From NCBI GenBank assembly GCA_963803065.1, contig CAWDKW010000002.1:248001-312000 (forward strand): a DNA stretch of 64,000 bases. The letters are read 5' to 3'. The position numbers and the translations under genes were made by a program. Positions 35,501 through 45,632 of this stretch are shown here, piece after piece; position 1 is the first letter of the stretch, and each line of letters starts with the position of its first letter. Below the pieces are notes generated by a model. That model searched no databases. It was given only the letters and a program-made list of their open reading frames with translations, and was not told the DNA's origin. Source of the stretch: DASXMT01 sp963803065 (GTDB lineage Bacteria > Actinomycetota > Acidimicrobiia > Acidimicrobiales > RAAP-2).

Positions 35501-36352
35501 TTAGCTACCTGAGTATTTCCTGTACCCCCCAGCGATCCACTCCGAAACGAGGCGCCCGTACTCGCCGGCGGCTTCTTCCCACGCAAAGTGCCCTGCGTCG
35601 AGACGGTGGGCCACGCTGTTCGGCATAGCGTCCGCCAAGAACTGGTTGTTCGACCACGGCACGAGGTCGTCGTGTTCCCCCGCCAGGATCAGAGTCGGGA
35701 TCTGAACCGACGGCAGAAACTCTTGCACCACCTTGTTCTGCTCTGGGTAGTGCCGAACAAAACGAGCGGATTCGGCGAACCGACCCAAGTCGTAAGCGCT
35801 CACGTAGTCCTCGTGCACCTCAGGCTCGGTGGCTTGCGGTGCCACGCTTTCGTCAGCCGCGCTGATGTTGACTCGAGCATCGAGCTGACGCACGTCATCG
35901 AGGCTGGGAGCTCCGATCACTGCTTCGAGGGCGCCCCCCGCCGCGATAGGAGTGGTGACAGCTCCACCTCCAATCGACAGGCTGGTAACCCTTTCCGGTG
36001 CCTTCGCCGCCAGGAAGAGGGCGGCTGCAGTGCCGACGTCGGGCCCGACGATGTGCGGCGCGCCCAGACCCCACTCGTCGATCAAAACAGCCAAGAAATC
36101 TCCCATGGCGTCGGGTGCGATCAGTCGCTCGGGCTGATCGGAGTGGCCGAATCCAGGCATGTCAAGTGCGACGACTCGGCCAACATCACTGATCCGACCC
36201 CAGACCCGCCGGTACGCCCAAAGGGTCTCTGGCCACGGTGCCAACATGAGGATGACCGTGTCGGAGTCCGCCTTGGTGTCCGCGTACCGTACTCGAGTGC
36301 CATCAATAACCCGGAAGTAGGTAGCGATCTCAGCAGTGGTCTCGTCAGCCAT
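35501..36352 (-). CDS. Alpha/beta hydrolase with Asp nucleophile (dehalogenase-like)
   Basis: The ATG at 36352 follows GGACGGAG and begins MADETTAEIATYFRVIDGTRVRYADT. 283 residues. LALDMPGFGHSDQPERL (after the first strands) precedes the nucleophile elbow IVGPDVGTAAALF. There the nucleophile is aspartate, as in haloalkane and fluoroacetate dehalogenases, rather than serine. The acid is in LILAGEHDDLVPW and the histidine in DAGHFAWEEA. Hydrolysis of a carbon-halogen or related bond through an aspartyl-ester intermediate is possible but untested. Expressed with a second hydrolase, an aldo/keto reductase and an MFS transporter. Confidence 0.85.
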   Translation of the reverse strand: MADETTAEIATYFRVIDGTRVRYADTKADSDTVILMLAPWPETLWAYRRVWGRISDVGRVVALDMPGFGHSDQPERLIAPDAMGDFLAVLIDEWGLGAPHIVGPDVGTAAALFLAAKAPERVTSLSIGGGAVTTPIAAGGALEAVIGAPSLDDVRQLDARVNISAADESVAPQATEPEVHEDYVSAYDLGRFAESARFVRHYPEQNKVVQEFLPSVQIPTLILAGEHDDLVPWSNNQFLADAMPNSVAHRLDAGHFAWEEAAGEYGRLVSEWIAGGYRKYSGS

Positions 36353-36513
36353 TTCATCTCCGTCCTTGGGCGTTGTCTGATTGGGGGCAGCGCAGTTGGC
36401 GCGGATGTCGCGCCATTCCCCCGCGACTGTGCCTGGCCGCTCCGTTTTTGGCATCACTCGAACGTGTGATTCCATATCACACACGTGAGGTGCACAGGTT
36501 CCGAAGTCATACT

Positions 36514-37353
36514 TCAAGAGCCCAAGAACTCACTGACGTCGGCCGCGAATTCACTGTGGTACTGGAACAAGAACCCATGTGCTGCATCGGGGTAGATCTT
36601 GAGCCTGGCGTCGGGCAACAGCCCTGCGAGCAGGTACGAGTAGCGAGGGAGGATCATCGGGTCGCTGTCGCCGTTCGCGACCAACACAGGCACCTCAACG
36701 GCTCCAATCCTTTCGAGGAGCGCATGATTCGGCATTCCCCACTCGCAAACGGCGTCGTACTGAGCAACTCGGCAGTCCCAGGTCGTCGGCGTGTCACGGT
36801 CCTCCTTCCGCGCGTACATCCGACCGAGTGCTTGTTGACCTGCTTGTTTGCTCGCGTCTGATGGCGCAAAGAAGACGCTGACGTACTCCTCAGGTGACGT
36901 CTGAGGCGTGCCAACCGCACCGATGACATCGGCGGCCCATCCATGCATGTCGGGAGCGCCCTTCGGAGCCGACGATGCGAGCACGACCTTCCGCGCCATC
37001 GAAGGACGAGTGAGAGCAATTTCCTGAGCAACGAAACTCCCGATCGAGAACCCAAGGACGTCGACTTGTTCGAGGTTCATGGCGTCAATGAACCTCAACG
37101 AACCCTCCGCTGTCTCGGCAATCGTGTGTGCGATCCTCCCTTCGGACCCTCCGACCCCTTCGTAGTCGAAGGTGATCACCCGCCTATTCACGGCCAGGTC
37201 GTCGATGAGCGCTGGATCCCAGTTGTCGAGGTTGCCCCGGAAGTGCTGGAAGAGAACGACGGGTCGCCCGTCGCCTCCGGTGTCACGGTAGGCAAAACTC
37301 AGCCCGTCTCCGGATTTTACCGTGAGATTCTCCAGGTCGGCGTACGTCGTCAT
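36514..37353 (-). CDS. Alpha/beta hydrolase (Ser nucleophile)
   Basis: The ATG at 37353 has an upstream GAAAGGAAA. 279 residues: VVLFQHFRGNLDNWDP supplies the oxyanion region, ITFDYEGVGGSEG follows, and the nucleophile serine is in VLGFSIGSFVAQE. The acid is likely in VLVANGDSDPMI and the histidine in PDAAHGFLFQ. It resembles chloroperoxidase-like and 3-oxoadipate enol-lactonase-type hydrolases. Its substrate is unknown. It differs from the neighbouring hydrolase in having a normal serine elbow. Confidence 0.87.
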   Translation of the reverse strand: MTTYADLENLTVKSGDGLSFAYRDTGGDGRPVVLFQHFRGNLDNWDPALIDDLAVNRRVITFDYEGVGGSEGRIAHTIAETAEGSLRFIDAMNLEQVDVLGFSIGSFVAQEIALTRPSMARKVVLASSAPKGAPDMHGWAADVIGAVGTPQTSPEEYVSVFFAPSDASKQAGQQALGRMYARKEDRDTPTTWDCRVAQYDAVCEWGMPNHALLERIGAVEVPVLVANGDSDPMILPRYSYLLAGLLPDARLKIYPDAAHGFLFQYHSEFAADVSEFLGS

Positions 37354-37381
37354 GTGCTCGGCGTTTCCTTTCGTGAACCGG

Positions 37382-38206
37382 TCACCACCACTTGCGCTCG
37401 AGCGCAACACCCGGGCGCGACACCCCGTCGAGCTCTTTCATCTCGGCATCCGAGAGCGAGAACCCCAGGGCGCCGACGTTTTCAGCGATGCGCTCACGAT
37501 GGGTGGACTTTGGCAATACGACGAAATCATGTTGGAGTCCCCAGCGGATCAGGACCTGCGACGTCGATCGTCCGACCCGGTCCGCGATCTCTTGCACCGC
37601 GGGGTTGGCCAGATGCCGTCCAGTGCCGAGCGGACTGTAGGCCTCGGTGGCCAGATTGCGGCGACGGTTCTCCTCGGCCAGCTCCTTGCGGTAACTGAAG
37701 GGGTTGAGGTTGATCTGGTTGGCAACGGGAGGCGAGGTGGTGGCGGCAAAGACCTGCTCCAACTCGTTGACGTCGAAGTTCGACACGCCTATCGATCGCG
37801 CATAGCCAAGGCTCTGCGCCCGCACCATGCCAGGCCAGGCCCAGGTTGGTCCACCTTGGGGCCAATGAACCAAGTAGAGGTCCACATACTCGAGCCGCAA
37901 GCGTTGGAGGCTCGCCTCTATCTCCCGGACCGGATCCTTGGCACCTGGGTAGAACTTTGTCGTGATGAAGACCTGGTCGCGGTCCAGGCCGCTTTGACGG
38001 AACCCCTCGCCGACGCTCTGTTCGTTGCCGTAGCCCTGGGCTGTGTCGATATGGCGATATCCCAGCTCAAGTGCCCAACGGACAGCGTCCTTGGTCTGGG
38101 TGCCCTCAGGGGTCTGCCACACGCCAAGAGCTAGCGTTGGAATTTCGTATCCGTCAGCGAGCTTGTGCACCGGCACCGACTCTCCGAACCGAGACGCTGT
38201 CGTCAT
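37382..38206 (-). CDS. Aldo/keto reductase
   Basis: 274 residues forming an (alpha/beta)8 barrel with the full catalytic tetrad: Asp and Tyr in YRHIDTAQGYGNE, Lys in VFITTKFY, His in LYLVHWPQ. The NADPH-binding part is present (LPKSTHRERIAENV). Closest in appearance to 2,5-diketo-D-gluconate reductases and actinobacterial AKR5-type enzymes. It would reduce aldehydes or ketones with NADPH. The ATG overlaps the MFS stop (ATGA), so it is translated with the transporter. Confidence 0.92.
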   Translation of the reverse strand: MTTASRFGESVPVHKLADGYEIPTLALGVWQTPEGTQTKDAVRWALELGYRHIDTAQGYGNEQSVGEGFRQSGLDRDQVFITTKFYPGAKDPVREIEASLQRLRLEYVDLYLVHWPQGGPTWAWPGMVRAQSLGYARSIGVSNFDVNELEQVFAATTSPPVANQINLNPFSYRKELAEENRRRNLATEAYSPLGTGRHLANPAVQEIADRVGRSTSQVLIRWGLQHDFVVLPKSTHRERIAENVGALGFSLSDAEMKELDGVSRPGVALERKWW

Positions 38207-39544
38207 CGTCTATTCCTCTCTCGATCCCTGCTCACGACATGAACGCTAATTGCTGGTGGATGGCCCTGACCGCGGCTGACTAAGACGGGCGCGGCCGCCA
38301 CGATCCCGACGCCCGTTGCGATCCCGAAGACCAGGAGCGTGACCCGCGGGCTCACGTGTTCGAGCACCAAGGCGACGCCTATCACTGGGATGGACACACC
38401 GCCGTAGCCGGCGGTATAGACGGTCGCTACTGCGCCCGCGCGATCGTCTGCGTTCGAGATGGAGATGACCGTGGCCAGGCTGGCCCGGAACACGGCGCCG
38501 ACGCCGATGCCTGCGATGACCCCGCTAACCAAGAACAAGGTGAGGCTGGGCGGAGATGTCCAGGCCGATATGACCAACAGGGTCAACCCAGCGAGAATCG
38601 GGACAATCCCCAACCGGAAGAGCCGGTGCGGTGGCCATGCCGAGGTCAAGAGCTGGGTCACGGCGCCGGCGCCGAAGGTGAGGAACACGGTCAAGCCGAT
38701 CAAGTCCGGCGACGAATCGTGAACCAGCTCAGCCAAGAAGGTAGCAGCCAACGCCACGAAGAGCTCGCTGACCGCGAACCCCGTGAATGCGCCCGTGATG
38801 GAGGCAACGAAAGCGCCGCGCCCTGAAGCGGGAATCTTCAGGCGCTGAGGGGCGTAGCGCTGCAGAGGACGCAGGGCGGGGCGGCCTTCAGGGGTGAAAT
38901 ACACGCCGGCTGTCGAGGCCACGATGGCCCAGAAGAAGACGATGTAGGGCAGCGTTAGGGCTTGCGAGGCGAAATGAGCGAGCAGCCCAGCGATGAGGGG
39001 GCCGAGAGCGAGTCCGCCCAGGTTGGCGATGACGGCCACGGTGCTGGCGCGGCGTGAATCACCGGATTTGGGCGCCGCGTCGAGGTCGGTCAGATAGGCC
39101 GTCGCAGTAGCCACTGTCACCCCGATGGCCACTCCCGTGAGCACACGTCCGACGAGCAGGCCCGGCAATGACTTCCAGAACACGAATATGGCCGACGCCG
39201 ATGCCCCGACTAGGAGAGCGGGCACCAGGACGACCGCCTGCCGTACCAGTCGGAGATGTGCCCGCCAGCAGGAGACTCACGACGATGCCCACGGCGTAGA
39301 CCGCGTAGACGATCGTGATCGTGAGCGAGGTGAGATGATCACGATCGGCATAGAGGCCGTAGAGGGAACTCGGCGCTGTCGAGAAGGCCGACACACACAG
39401 AACCGAGGTGGCAACGACCCAGAATCCGACGGGCGCGACAGGCGCAAGGCGGATCTGTCGCAGCGACGTCCGATCCGTTCGGCGACTCCGCTGCGTCCAA
39501 TCGTGCCACCAAGTAAGAATCTGCGCTTCCGAGCGTCTCGTCAT
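38203..39544 (-). CDS. MFS transporter, two close frameshifts
   Basis: The N-terminal frame (ATG near 39,544: MTRRSEAQILTWWHD) holds the first helices up to GIVVSLLLAG. The A-loop motif HISDWYG is in a second frame (near 39,250), and the third frame continues VLVPALLVGASASAIFVFW to the end. The breaks are near 39,258 and 39,238, 20 bp apart. The reconstructed protein has about 12 helices and roughly 440 residues. Because the joins are clean, sequence error is plausible; otherwise it is inactivated. Family role: proton-driven export or uptake of small molecules. It heads the operon with the reductase and hydrolases. Confidence 0.75.
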
Positions 39545-39781
39545 CGCATGACCGAGTGATCCAAAGGCGCCAGGGCCACTGCCGGCGGCAAGAGAAATGA
39601 ATCGCACGTTCGAGCGATGTGGCCTTGGGGTCGCGCACACCACAGTGGTTGCAATGGCCCGCACCAGGCGCAAGGTGGACGGCTTCACGGTCTGCTTCGC
39701 CGAGAGCATCACCCCCGATACGAAATGCTCCTGGACGGAGCAGGGCCCCAGAGCGTCAACAAGACCTCGATTGTCAACACC

Positions 39782-40429
39782 ATGACACATGTAATCGTGC
39801 TTCCCGGTGGCGGATACGCTGAGCATGCGGCCCACGAGGGCGGGCCGGTGGTCACGTGGCTCAAGGGTCTCGGCGTCGGCCTCGAGGCCAGTGTGTTCCG
39901 CTACCCCCTACGTGTGCGGCACCCTGTACCGCTGCACGCCCTCCAGGCGGAGATCCGGAGGCTGCGACAAGGTGGCGTCACCCGGGTGGGACTGATCGGG
40001 TTCTCGGCTGGTGGACACTTAGCCGGTATGGCGGCGCTTGCGTCAGACACCGGTGGGTATGAGCGCGTTGACTTCGCGGTGCTGGGCTATGCAATCACCT
40101 CTATGGAGACGGAGACCTACAGGCCGGCACGCCTGATCCTCCTAGGAGAGGACGCCAGCCCCGAACTCCGCCGCGCCACGTCCCTCGATGCCATGGTGAC
40201 CCCGTCGTCGCCACCCTTCTTCATCTGGCATACCGCCGAGGATGCGTACGTTCCCCCGGAACACACCTACCGGCTCGCACGGGCACTGTCTGCCGACCAC
40301 ATCCCCCATACCGTCCACGTCTTCGCTCACGGCCCTCACAGTCTGGGCCTCGCCAAAGGGAGCGGAGACCCCGAGACGTGGACGGCTCTCGCCGCGTCGT
40401 GGATCGCCGAGCAGAGCAACCAGCAGTGA
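39782..40429 (+). CDS. Alpha/beta hydrolase, acetyl-esterase/BD-FAE-like
   Basis: The ATG at 39782 (MTHVIVLPGGGYAEHAAHEGG) is chosen because the oxyanion-hole motif PGGGY is at its usual distance from the start. 215 residues. The nucleophile serine is in LIGFSAGGHLAGM; the acid is probably in WHTAEDAYVPPEH and the histidine in FAHGPHSLGLA. This set is that of xylan-esterase-like and carbohydrate acetyl-esterase-like serine hydrolases. It stands alone, convergent with the LuxR-type gene (16 bp apart). Confidence 0.88.
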   Translation: MTHVIVLPGGGYAEHAAHEGGPVVTWLKGLGVGLEASVFRYPLRVRHPVPLHALQAEIRRLRQGGVTRVGLIGFSAGGHLAGMAALASDTGGYERVDFAVLGYAITSMETETYRPARLILLGEDASPELRRATSLDAMVTPSSPPFFIWHTAEDAYVPPEHTYRLARALSADHIPHTVHVFAHGPHSLGLAKGSGDPETWTALAASWIAEQSNQQ

Positions 40430-40445
40430 GCAGAGGGCGTTAGCC

Positions 40446-43241
40446 CTAGGACTTCTGTTCCCGGACAAACCGCGTCAGCTGGACCCGGGAATTGATCTCA
40501 AGCTTTTCGAAAACGTGTCGCATGTGTGTGTTCACGGTGTGTGGCGAGATGAACAAGGACTCAGCGATCTGCCGATTCGTCCGGCCCTCGGCGGCCAAGA
40601 TCGCGACCTTGATCTCGGGGTCGGTCAGCGACGCCCATCCCGTCTTGGGCGGGTCGCTGGCAACATAACGGCGACGCACCCCGAGACGACGAAGCCTGCC
40701 TCGCAAGCGGGCCGAGTCCCACTCGGCCCCGGTACGAGTGGCAACAGATAACGCCTCGTCGAAAGACCCGATGGCTGAAGCGGTGTCTCCGCCAGCGGCG
40801 CGTACGCGGCCCAGATCCTCGAGCGCAGACGCGTAGGCGAGGGGCCGCGGTCCGTCTCGGTAAAGCTCGACTGCCATCTTGAGGTCTTCGACCGAATCGA
40901 ACCAGATTCCCCGGACATGTGCTGCTGCCGCCGCGCACGAGGCCACGGTCGGGTTCAAGATGGCCCGACGCTCAGCCAGGTCGATGGCGTGCTCGGCAAG
41001 CTCTTCATCGGCAGCGGCAGCGGCAATACGGACCCGCTCAGCGTCGTCGGTTACTTCGTGTGGGAACAAAGGGAACATCGAGAGGCGCTCATCGAAGCCC
41101 TTGATGCAGAGCCACTCGTGCGCGGCCATGGCGTCACCTTGGGCAAGGGCCAGCTGGGCCAAGTACCACATCGCATGGTTGGAGACGCACGGGGCGCCTG
41201 CGTTGAGCATGACCTTGGCGATCTCGGCGATCTCGATCGCGTCTCGTTCGTCCGCAGTGTGGATCTTGAGCTTCCCGAGTGCAACCACTGCCGGGGCGTG
41301 GATTGGGCCGGCCACACGATGCGTGTCCGCCACGCTGAAGCGCCCTTCGAGCGCTGTCGCGGCCTCGGCGAGGTTCCCGACCTGGAGAAGCTGACGACCT
41401 TTGGTCGTCTCGAACATACGAAGCGCCCAGTTCTGCCGATCCCTCTGCGCTGCGAGGGCTCCCCTCGCAATTGCCTCGAGGGCCTCGTCGGAGCGATCGA
41501 GTGCCTCAAGGACCCACGAGTGGAACATCAAAACCAAACGGCCTCGAGCGTCCTGACGTCCAGCGTGGTCTCGCCGTTCCGCCTTGAGAACGGAGCCGAG
41601 AGCTCCGTCGAAGTCGAGCAGCTGGTAGTGGATCCCTGATTCTGGCAGCTCGAAGGCCATCCAACAGGCCTCGTCAGAACTGGCGTAGGCGGTCCGCGTG
41701 ACTTCGGCTGGATGGCGAGGGCCTCCCAGTCCGCCCTGCCACAGTAAGGCTGTGGAGCAGGGAAGCCCATAGCCATGCTGTCAGGTCCGCGTCCAAGCCA
41801 GGGAGGGCGAGACCGGCTCGAGCCGTATCAGCTCGGACCTCGGGGGAAATATCGAACATGGTCGCGACGCTCAGCCGAACCCGTGCCTCTTCGATCGCAG
41901 GCAGAGTTCTGCGGAGCTCTGCGTCGGCAAATTGCTCACCCTCCTCTGCGAGCCCCGCGGCGAAGAGCGACAGGACGCGCTGGACAACGAGAGCACCTCG
42001 AAGTGGATAACGTTCTGGCGCGAGCTCGAGCCCACGCTGAGCGAGCGAGGCAGCACCAGCCGGATCGGATAACGCGAGCTGCTGGGAGGCCTTGAGCACC
42101 GTTTCGATCGCCACGTCGTCTCCGGGCTCGGCGCTCTCCGCAAGCTGAAGCGCCACCTCCGTCGGAAGCGCGCCACGGGCGATCAGAACGTCCGCGGCCT
42201 GGCGATCGAGGCCCCGCCGGACCGGATTGGGCATTCCCGCCCGGACGGCCTCTCTGATCAGGTCGTGACGAAAGGTTAGGCGGTCCCCGTCGTCGACGAA
42301 GAGATCCGCTTCAAGGAGCTCGGTGACCGGGTCGACCAGCTCGCCAACGGACAGCGAGGTCATTGCGGCGAGGTCGTGGAGCGAGAAGCGACGACCAAGA
42401 CTCGATGCGAAGGTCGCGACCCGCGCCGAGACCGCTGAGAGACGAGTGAGGCGCCCGTGGATCCCTTCGCTGAGGCGTCCCGGTTGCTCGTCCGCGAGAA
42501 GGATGGCACGGCCCGCGTCGTACTTGAGGACCGAGTCGTCTTGGAGGCCACGCAAGAACTCGACCAACAAGAAGGGATTTCCTTTCATACGTTCGGCCTT
42601 TTTCAGGAGGTCTTCGGTTGGTTGGCGCCGAGAACGTCAGCGACGACGAGCGCTACGGCATCGCGGTTGAGTGGGCCAAGCTTGATGTGGTCGGCGCCAC
42701 GATCGATCAGCTCGGACTCCGCCTCCTGCACGGGCGCGAGGCCTTGATTTGGACGAAAGGCGAGGATCCATGCCACTGGAAGTGAGGCGAGTCGCGGTCC
42801 GAGCTGGCGTATGGCCACCGCGCAGGTGGCGCCTGCCAAATGGAGATCGTCCAGGCAGATCAAGATTGGTGACTCGAGGGCTGCCTCTTCGATCACCGAC
42901 TCCAGATCTTGGATCAGCCAGAACAGGAATTCGGGTGAGGCATGGGAATCACCCAAGGCACGGCGATCAGCCAGCGGTGTCGGCCCCTCGAAGAGGGCAT
43001 CGAAGAGAGCTTCGAGTTCGGTAGGACCCGCCCTATATGGCTCGAGCACGCCACGACCGACGCGAAAACTCAGGTTGCGTGCCAGCTGCATCGAAGCGTC
43101 GACGAGCTTGGTTTTGCCCACCCCAGCGCTGCCTTCGATCACGATGGCTCCGCCGGTCCCCGCGCTTACCTCCTGGAGCCGTTGTTCGATGACGGCCAGC
43201 TCTTCCTGACGACCCCGAAGAGGCAGGGACTCCTGGGTCAC
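40446..43241 (-). CDS. Large LuxR-family ATPase regulator (LAL type), at least three frameshifts
   Basis: Three consecutive frames reconstruct one protein of about 930 residues. N-terminus: LRGRQEELAVIEQRLQ with Walker A GSAGVGKTKLV and Walker B ILICLDDLHLAG. After a break near 42,604 it continues KAERMKGNPFLLVEFLRGL and TPR-like helices. After breaks near 41,742 and 41,715 it runs through ASSDEACWMAFELPESG to a C-terminal LuxR helix-turn-helix (LAAEGRTNRQIAESLFISPHTVNTHMRHVFEKL). LAL regulators are large ATP-dependent activators. It is translationally coupled to the TetR gene upstream (ATGA). Its target is unknown. Confidence 0.82.
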
Positions 43242-43801
43242 GTAGCGTCCCGAACTAGACCCGACAGTGTGTTCGCTACGTCGTCGAAGGGCTCCGTACT
43301 CCGCTGAGCGCGGGAGAGAACCACCGCTCCTTCGGTCGCAGCGATCGTCACTGTCGCCATCCGGTGCGCCGAGTGCTCGGGCAGCCCGCCGGCCACGAAG
43401 AGCTCAGCTAGCCGGCCAGTCCACGCTTTGAAAATGGAGCCCACGTGGTCGTGGATGTCGCTTTCAGGGCCCGTGACCGTGACTGCGAGAACGGCGCATC
43501 CGGCGCTGAGCTGCGAGCCGTTGAGCAATCCGCGCCAGAGCTCGAGGAAGTGCTCAAGTACCTCGGGAGCGCTCTGACCTCGGAACGCCTCCATCGCAGC
43601 AAGGCTTTGCTCGCTGGCTCGGTCGAGGGCAGCATGCATGAGTTCGGACTTCCCGCCAGGGAAGTGGTGGTACACCGATCCCCGCGGTGCGTCGGCTGCA
43701 GCCAGGACCTCGCTAAAGGAGGTGCCCTCGACGCCCTGGGTGGCCAAGAGCCTCACGGCCCCATCGACCATGTTGGTGCGGACGCTCTCGCGTGGGTTCA
43801 C
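43238..43801 (-). CDS. TetR-family transcriptional repressor
   Basis: 187 residues. The N-terminal helix-turn-helix is complete: DGAVRLLATQGVEGTSFSEVLAAADAPRGSVYHHFPGGKSELM. The C-terminal ligand domain resembles TetR_C-type repressors of the YcdC/LmrA group (CAVLAVTVTG, GLPEHSAHRMATVTIAATEGAVVLSRAQRS). It is divergent from the tautomerase gene, and two perfect palindromes lie between them (43,849-43,868 and 43,878-43,899), good candidates for its operators. Confidence 0.92.
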   Translation of the reverse strand: MNPRESVRTNMVDGAVRLLATQGVEGTSFSEVLAAADAPRGSVYHHFPGGKSELMHAALDRASEQSLAAMEAFRGQSAPEVLEHFLELWRGLLNGSQLSAGCAVLAVTVTGPESDIHDHVGSIFKAWTGRLAELFVAGGLPEHSAHRMATVTIAATEGAVVLSRAQRSTEPFDDVANTLSGLVRDAT

Positions 43802-43848
43802 TCGTTCTCCTCGGACCGCGGCGCAGTCGAATCAGCCCGAAAACCGAG

Positions 43849-43868
43849 ACTATGCAAACTGGCATAGT
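43849..43868. promoter_or_regulatory. Palindromic operator 1 (TetR candidate)
   Basis: ACTATGC-N6-GCATAGT, perfect 7-bp arms, in the divergent TetR/tautomerase promoter region. The spacing and symmetry suit a TetR dimer. Confidence 0.65.
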
Positions 43869-43877
43869 AATGCTAGT

Positions 43878-43899
43878 CTATGTAGGTCGTCATACATAG
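43878..43899. promoter_or_regulatory. Palindromic operator 2 (TetR candidate)
   Basis: CTATGTA-N8-TACATAG, perfect 7-bp arms, 10 bp from operator 1 and just before the AAGGAGA ribosome binding site of the tautomerase gene. Both palindromes contain the half-site CTATG. Confidence 0.65.
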
Positions 43900-43914
43900 A
43901 AGGAGAACGACCTC

Positions 43915-44358
43915 ATGCCCATGATCGATGTGTACGCATCTGCTGGCACGTTCGCCGATCCTCACTCGCTGGCCGCTGACCTCGCTGGAACCCTGATGAA
44001 GATCGAGCAGGTACCCGACATCCCGATGTTCCGCCAGAACACGGCCGCGTTCATCCACGATCTCCCCGCCGGAGCGCTCTCCAACGTCGAAGGCGAGTCC
44101 AACTACGTCCGTGTCCAGGTGCTGACCAACGCCGGCGCGCTCGGCCGGGACAAGCAGGTCGCCGTCGTCGAACAGTTCACCGATCTTGTTGTCCAGGCTG
44201 CGGGCGATCCGGCCTACGCAAAGCGCGTGTGGGTGCTTCTCACTGAAGCAGTCGACGGTGGGTGGGGGCTCTGGGGCCACGCCCACACCAACGCGGAGCT
44301 GGTCGATGCCGCCCGCGCTCAGATCGCCGAGCTATCGGCGCAGAAGTCCTCCGCCTGA
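43915..44358 (+). CDS. Tautomerase-superfamily protein (4-OT/MIF fold)
   Basis: 147 residues beginning MPMIDVYASAGTF. After removal of Met, the N-terminal proline would be the catalytic base of the tautomerase superfamily. The length fits a long-form member with two beta-alpha-beta units (second near YVRVQVLTNAGALGRDKQVAVVEQF) rather than the 62-residue 4-oxalocrotonate tautomerase. It probably isomerises a keto acid or dehalogenates a small acid; the true reaction is unknown. A strong AAGGAGA site precedes it. The divergent TetR gene and palindromes suggest substrate-induced expression. Confidence 0.85.
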   Translation: MPMIDVYASAGTFADPHSLAADLAGTLMKIEQVPDIPMFRQNTAAFIHDLPAGALSNVEGESNYVRVQVLTNAGALGRDKQVAVVEQFTDLVVQAAGDPAYAKRVWVLLTEAVDGGWGLWGHAHTNAELVDAARAQIAELSAQKSSA

Positions 44359-44585
44359 CGAAGGGCCAACCTTCGTCTGATCCCTGCGAATCGCTCGATC
44401 ATGCGATGAATCGCCAGGACGGATAGGCAACGATCGAAGCAACGCCTCGAGCGCCGGGCAGTCCGGCGATCCATGCGCTCGGCGGTGTGGATCAAGAGCA
44501 CATCACGCAGGTTTTGATCTGAGTTGCAACCCGTCGAGCGTTTTCCCAATCGATCTGGAAGATCCAAACCGAAAGTTACTCCCCC

Positions 44586-45410
44586 ATGGACCTGACCCAA
44601 ATCTCTGTCACCGAAGTCTCTCCCTCATACTGGCGCATCAGCTTCAACAATCCTCCGACCAACCTCCAGGACCCCGACACGATCCTCGAGTTCCAAGAGC
44701 TGGTCACTCGGATGGAATCCGACGATGCCCTGAAGGTCGCCGTGCTCGAAAGCGGCAATCCGGATTTCTTCATCAACCACTACGACGTCTCCCGGGCGGC
44801 TGAAACCCCGGTCGCGCCAGGGCCGACGGGGCTGCCTACCTGGATCGACACCACCACGCGGCTGGCGGCCGTTCCGGTCGTCACCATCGCAAAGATCCGC
44901 GGTCGCAACCGAGGCGGCGGGTCCGAGGCGGGGCTCGCGTTCGACCTCCGCTTCGCCAGCATCGAGAAGGCTGTGTTCGGTCAGCCTGAGGTGGGCGCAG
45001 GCATGTTCCCGGGCGGCGGTGCGCTCGAGCGGTTGCCACTGTTAGTTGGACGAGCGCGAGCGTTGGAGATCATCCTCGGAAGCGACGATTTCGATGCCGA
45101 GACCGCGGCGCTTTACGGGTGGGTCAACCGGGCGCTCCCTGACGCTGAGCTAGATGACTTCGTCGACAACCTTGCTCGACGCATTGCCTCGTTCGACAAG
45201 CCGGCTCTGGCCGAAGCGAAGCGCCTCGTCAACCGCCGAACTGTTCCTCTTGCAGAAGATCTCGTGGAGACTCAAGACGCGTTCCTCGCGGCCTTCGCCC
45301 GGCCGAGTCTGCGGGAGCGCGGTGCGCTGCTTCGGAAGCGGGCTGGGGAAGTCGGACCGGATTTCGAGCTGCGCTTCGGGCATTACCTGGCAGATCTCCC
45401 CGCCGAGTGA
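44586..45410 (+). CDS. Enoyl-CoA hydratase/isomerase-family protein
   Basis: 274 residues. Crotonase-fold landmarks: YWRISFNNPPTNLQDPDTI at the start, AVLESGNPDFFINHYDVS (first oxyanion strand, normally ending in a D-hook), RGRNRGGGSEAGLAFDLRFAS (second oxyanion loop, glycine-rich), and FGQPEVGAGMFPGGGALERLP. The catalytic glutamates of true hydratases are not clearly present, so the reaction is uncertain. It lies between the tautomerase gene and the interrupted dehydrogenase, all on the plus strand. Confidence 0.85.
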   Translation: MDLTQISVTEVSPSYWRISFNNPPTNLQDPDTILEFQELVTRMESDDALKVAVLESGNPDFFINHYDVSRAAETPVAPGPTGLPTWIDTTTRLAAVPVVTIAKIRGRNRGGGSEAGLAFDLRFASIEKAVFGQPEVGAGMFPGGGALERLPLLVGRARALEIILGSDDFDAETAALYGWVNRALPDAELDDFVDNLARRIASFDKPALAEAKRLVNRRTVPLAEDLVETQDAFLAAFARPSLRERGALLRKRAGEVGPDFELRFGHYLADLPAE

Positions 45411-45464
45411 CTTTCCACACAATCGAGCCCGGCTTCGCTTCGGGCAAGGCGACGAGGGAATACG

Positions 45465-45632
45465 GTGATTAAGGTGAGTTCTGAGGTACCCGATCACTCG
45501 CTCGAACTTCGTTCGCTGGTCACTGACCAGGGGACGTTGGAGCTCTCCCTGGCCGACGTCACCCCTCCGACTGTCGCCGCTGGCCAAGTGCTCGTGAGGA
45601 TGGAAGCCGTGCCGATCAACCCCTCTGATGTC
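45465..45632 (+). pseudogene. 5' part of an MDR-type dehydrogenase gene, split by an insertion sequence
   Basis: The GTG at 45465 opens LELSLADVTPPTVAAGQVLVRMEAVPINPSD, the N-terminal part of a medium-chain zinc-type alcohol dehydrogenase/quinone reductase. It breaks at the left inverted repeat of the insertion sequence. The matching remainder (DLGLLFAGTDMG onward) resumes at about 47,327. Joining the parts recreates the family's NPSD-LGLL passage, so this is one gene broken by insertion. Confidence 0.85.
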
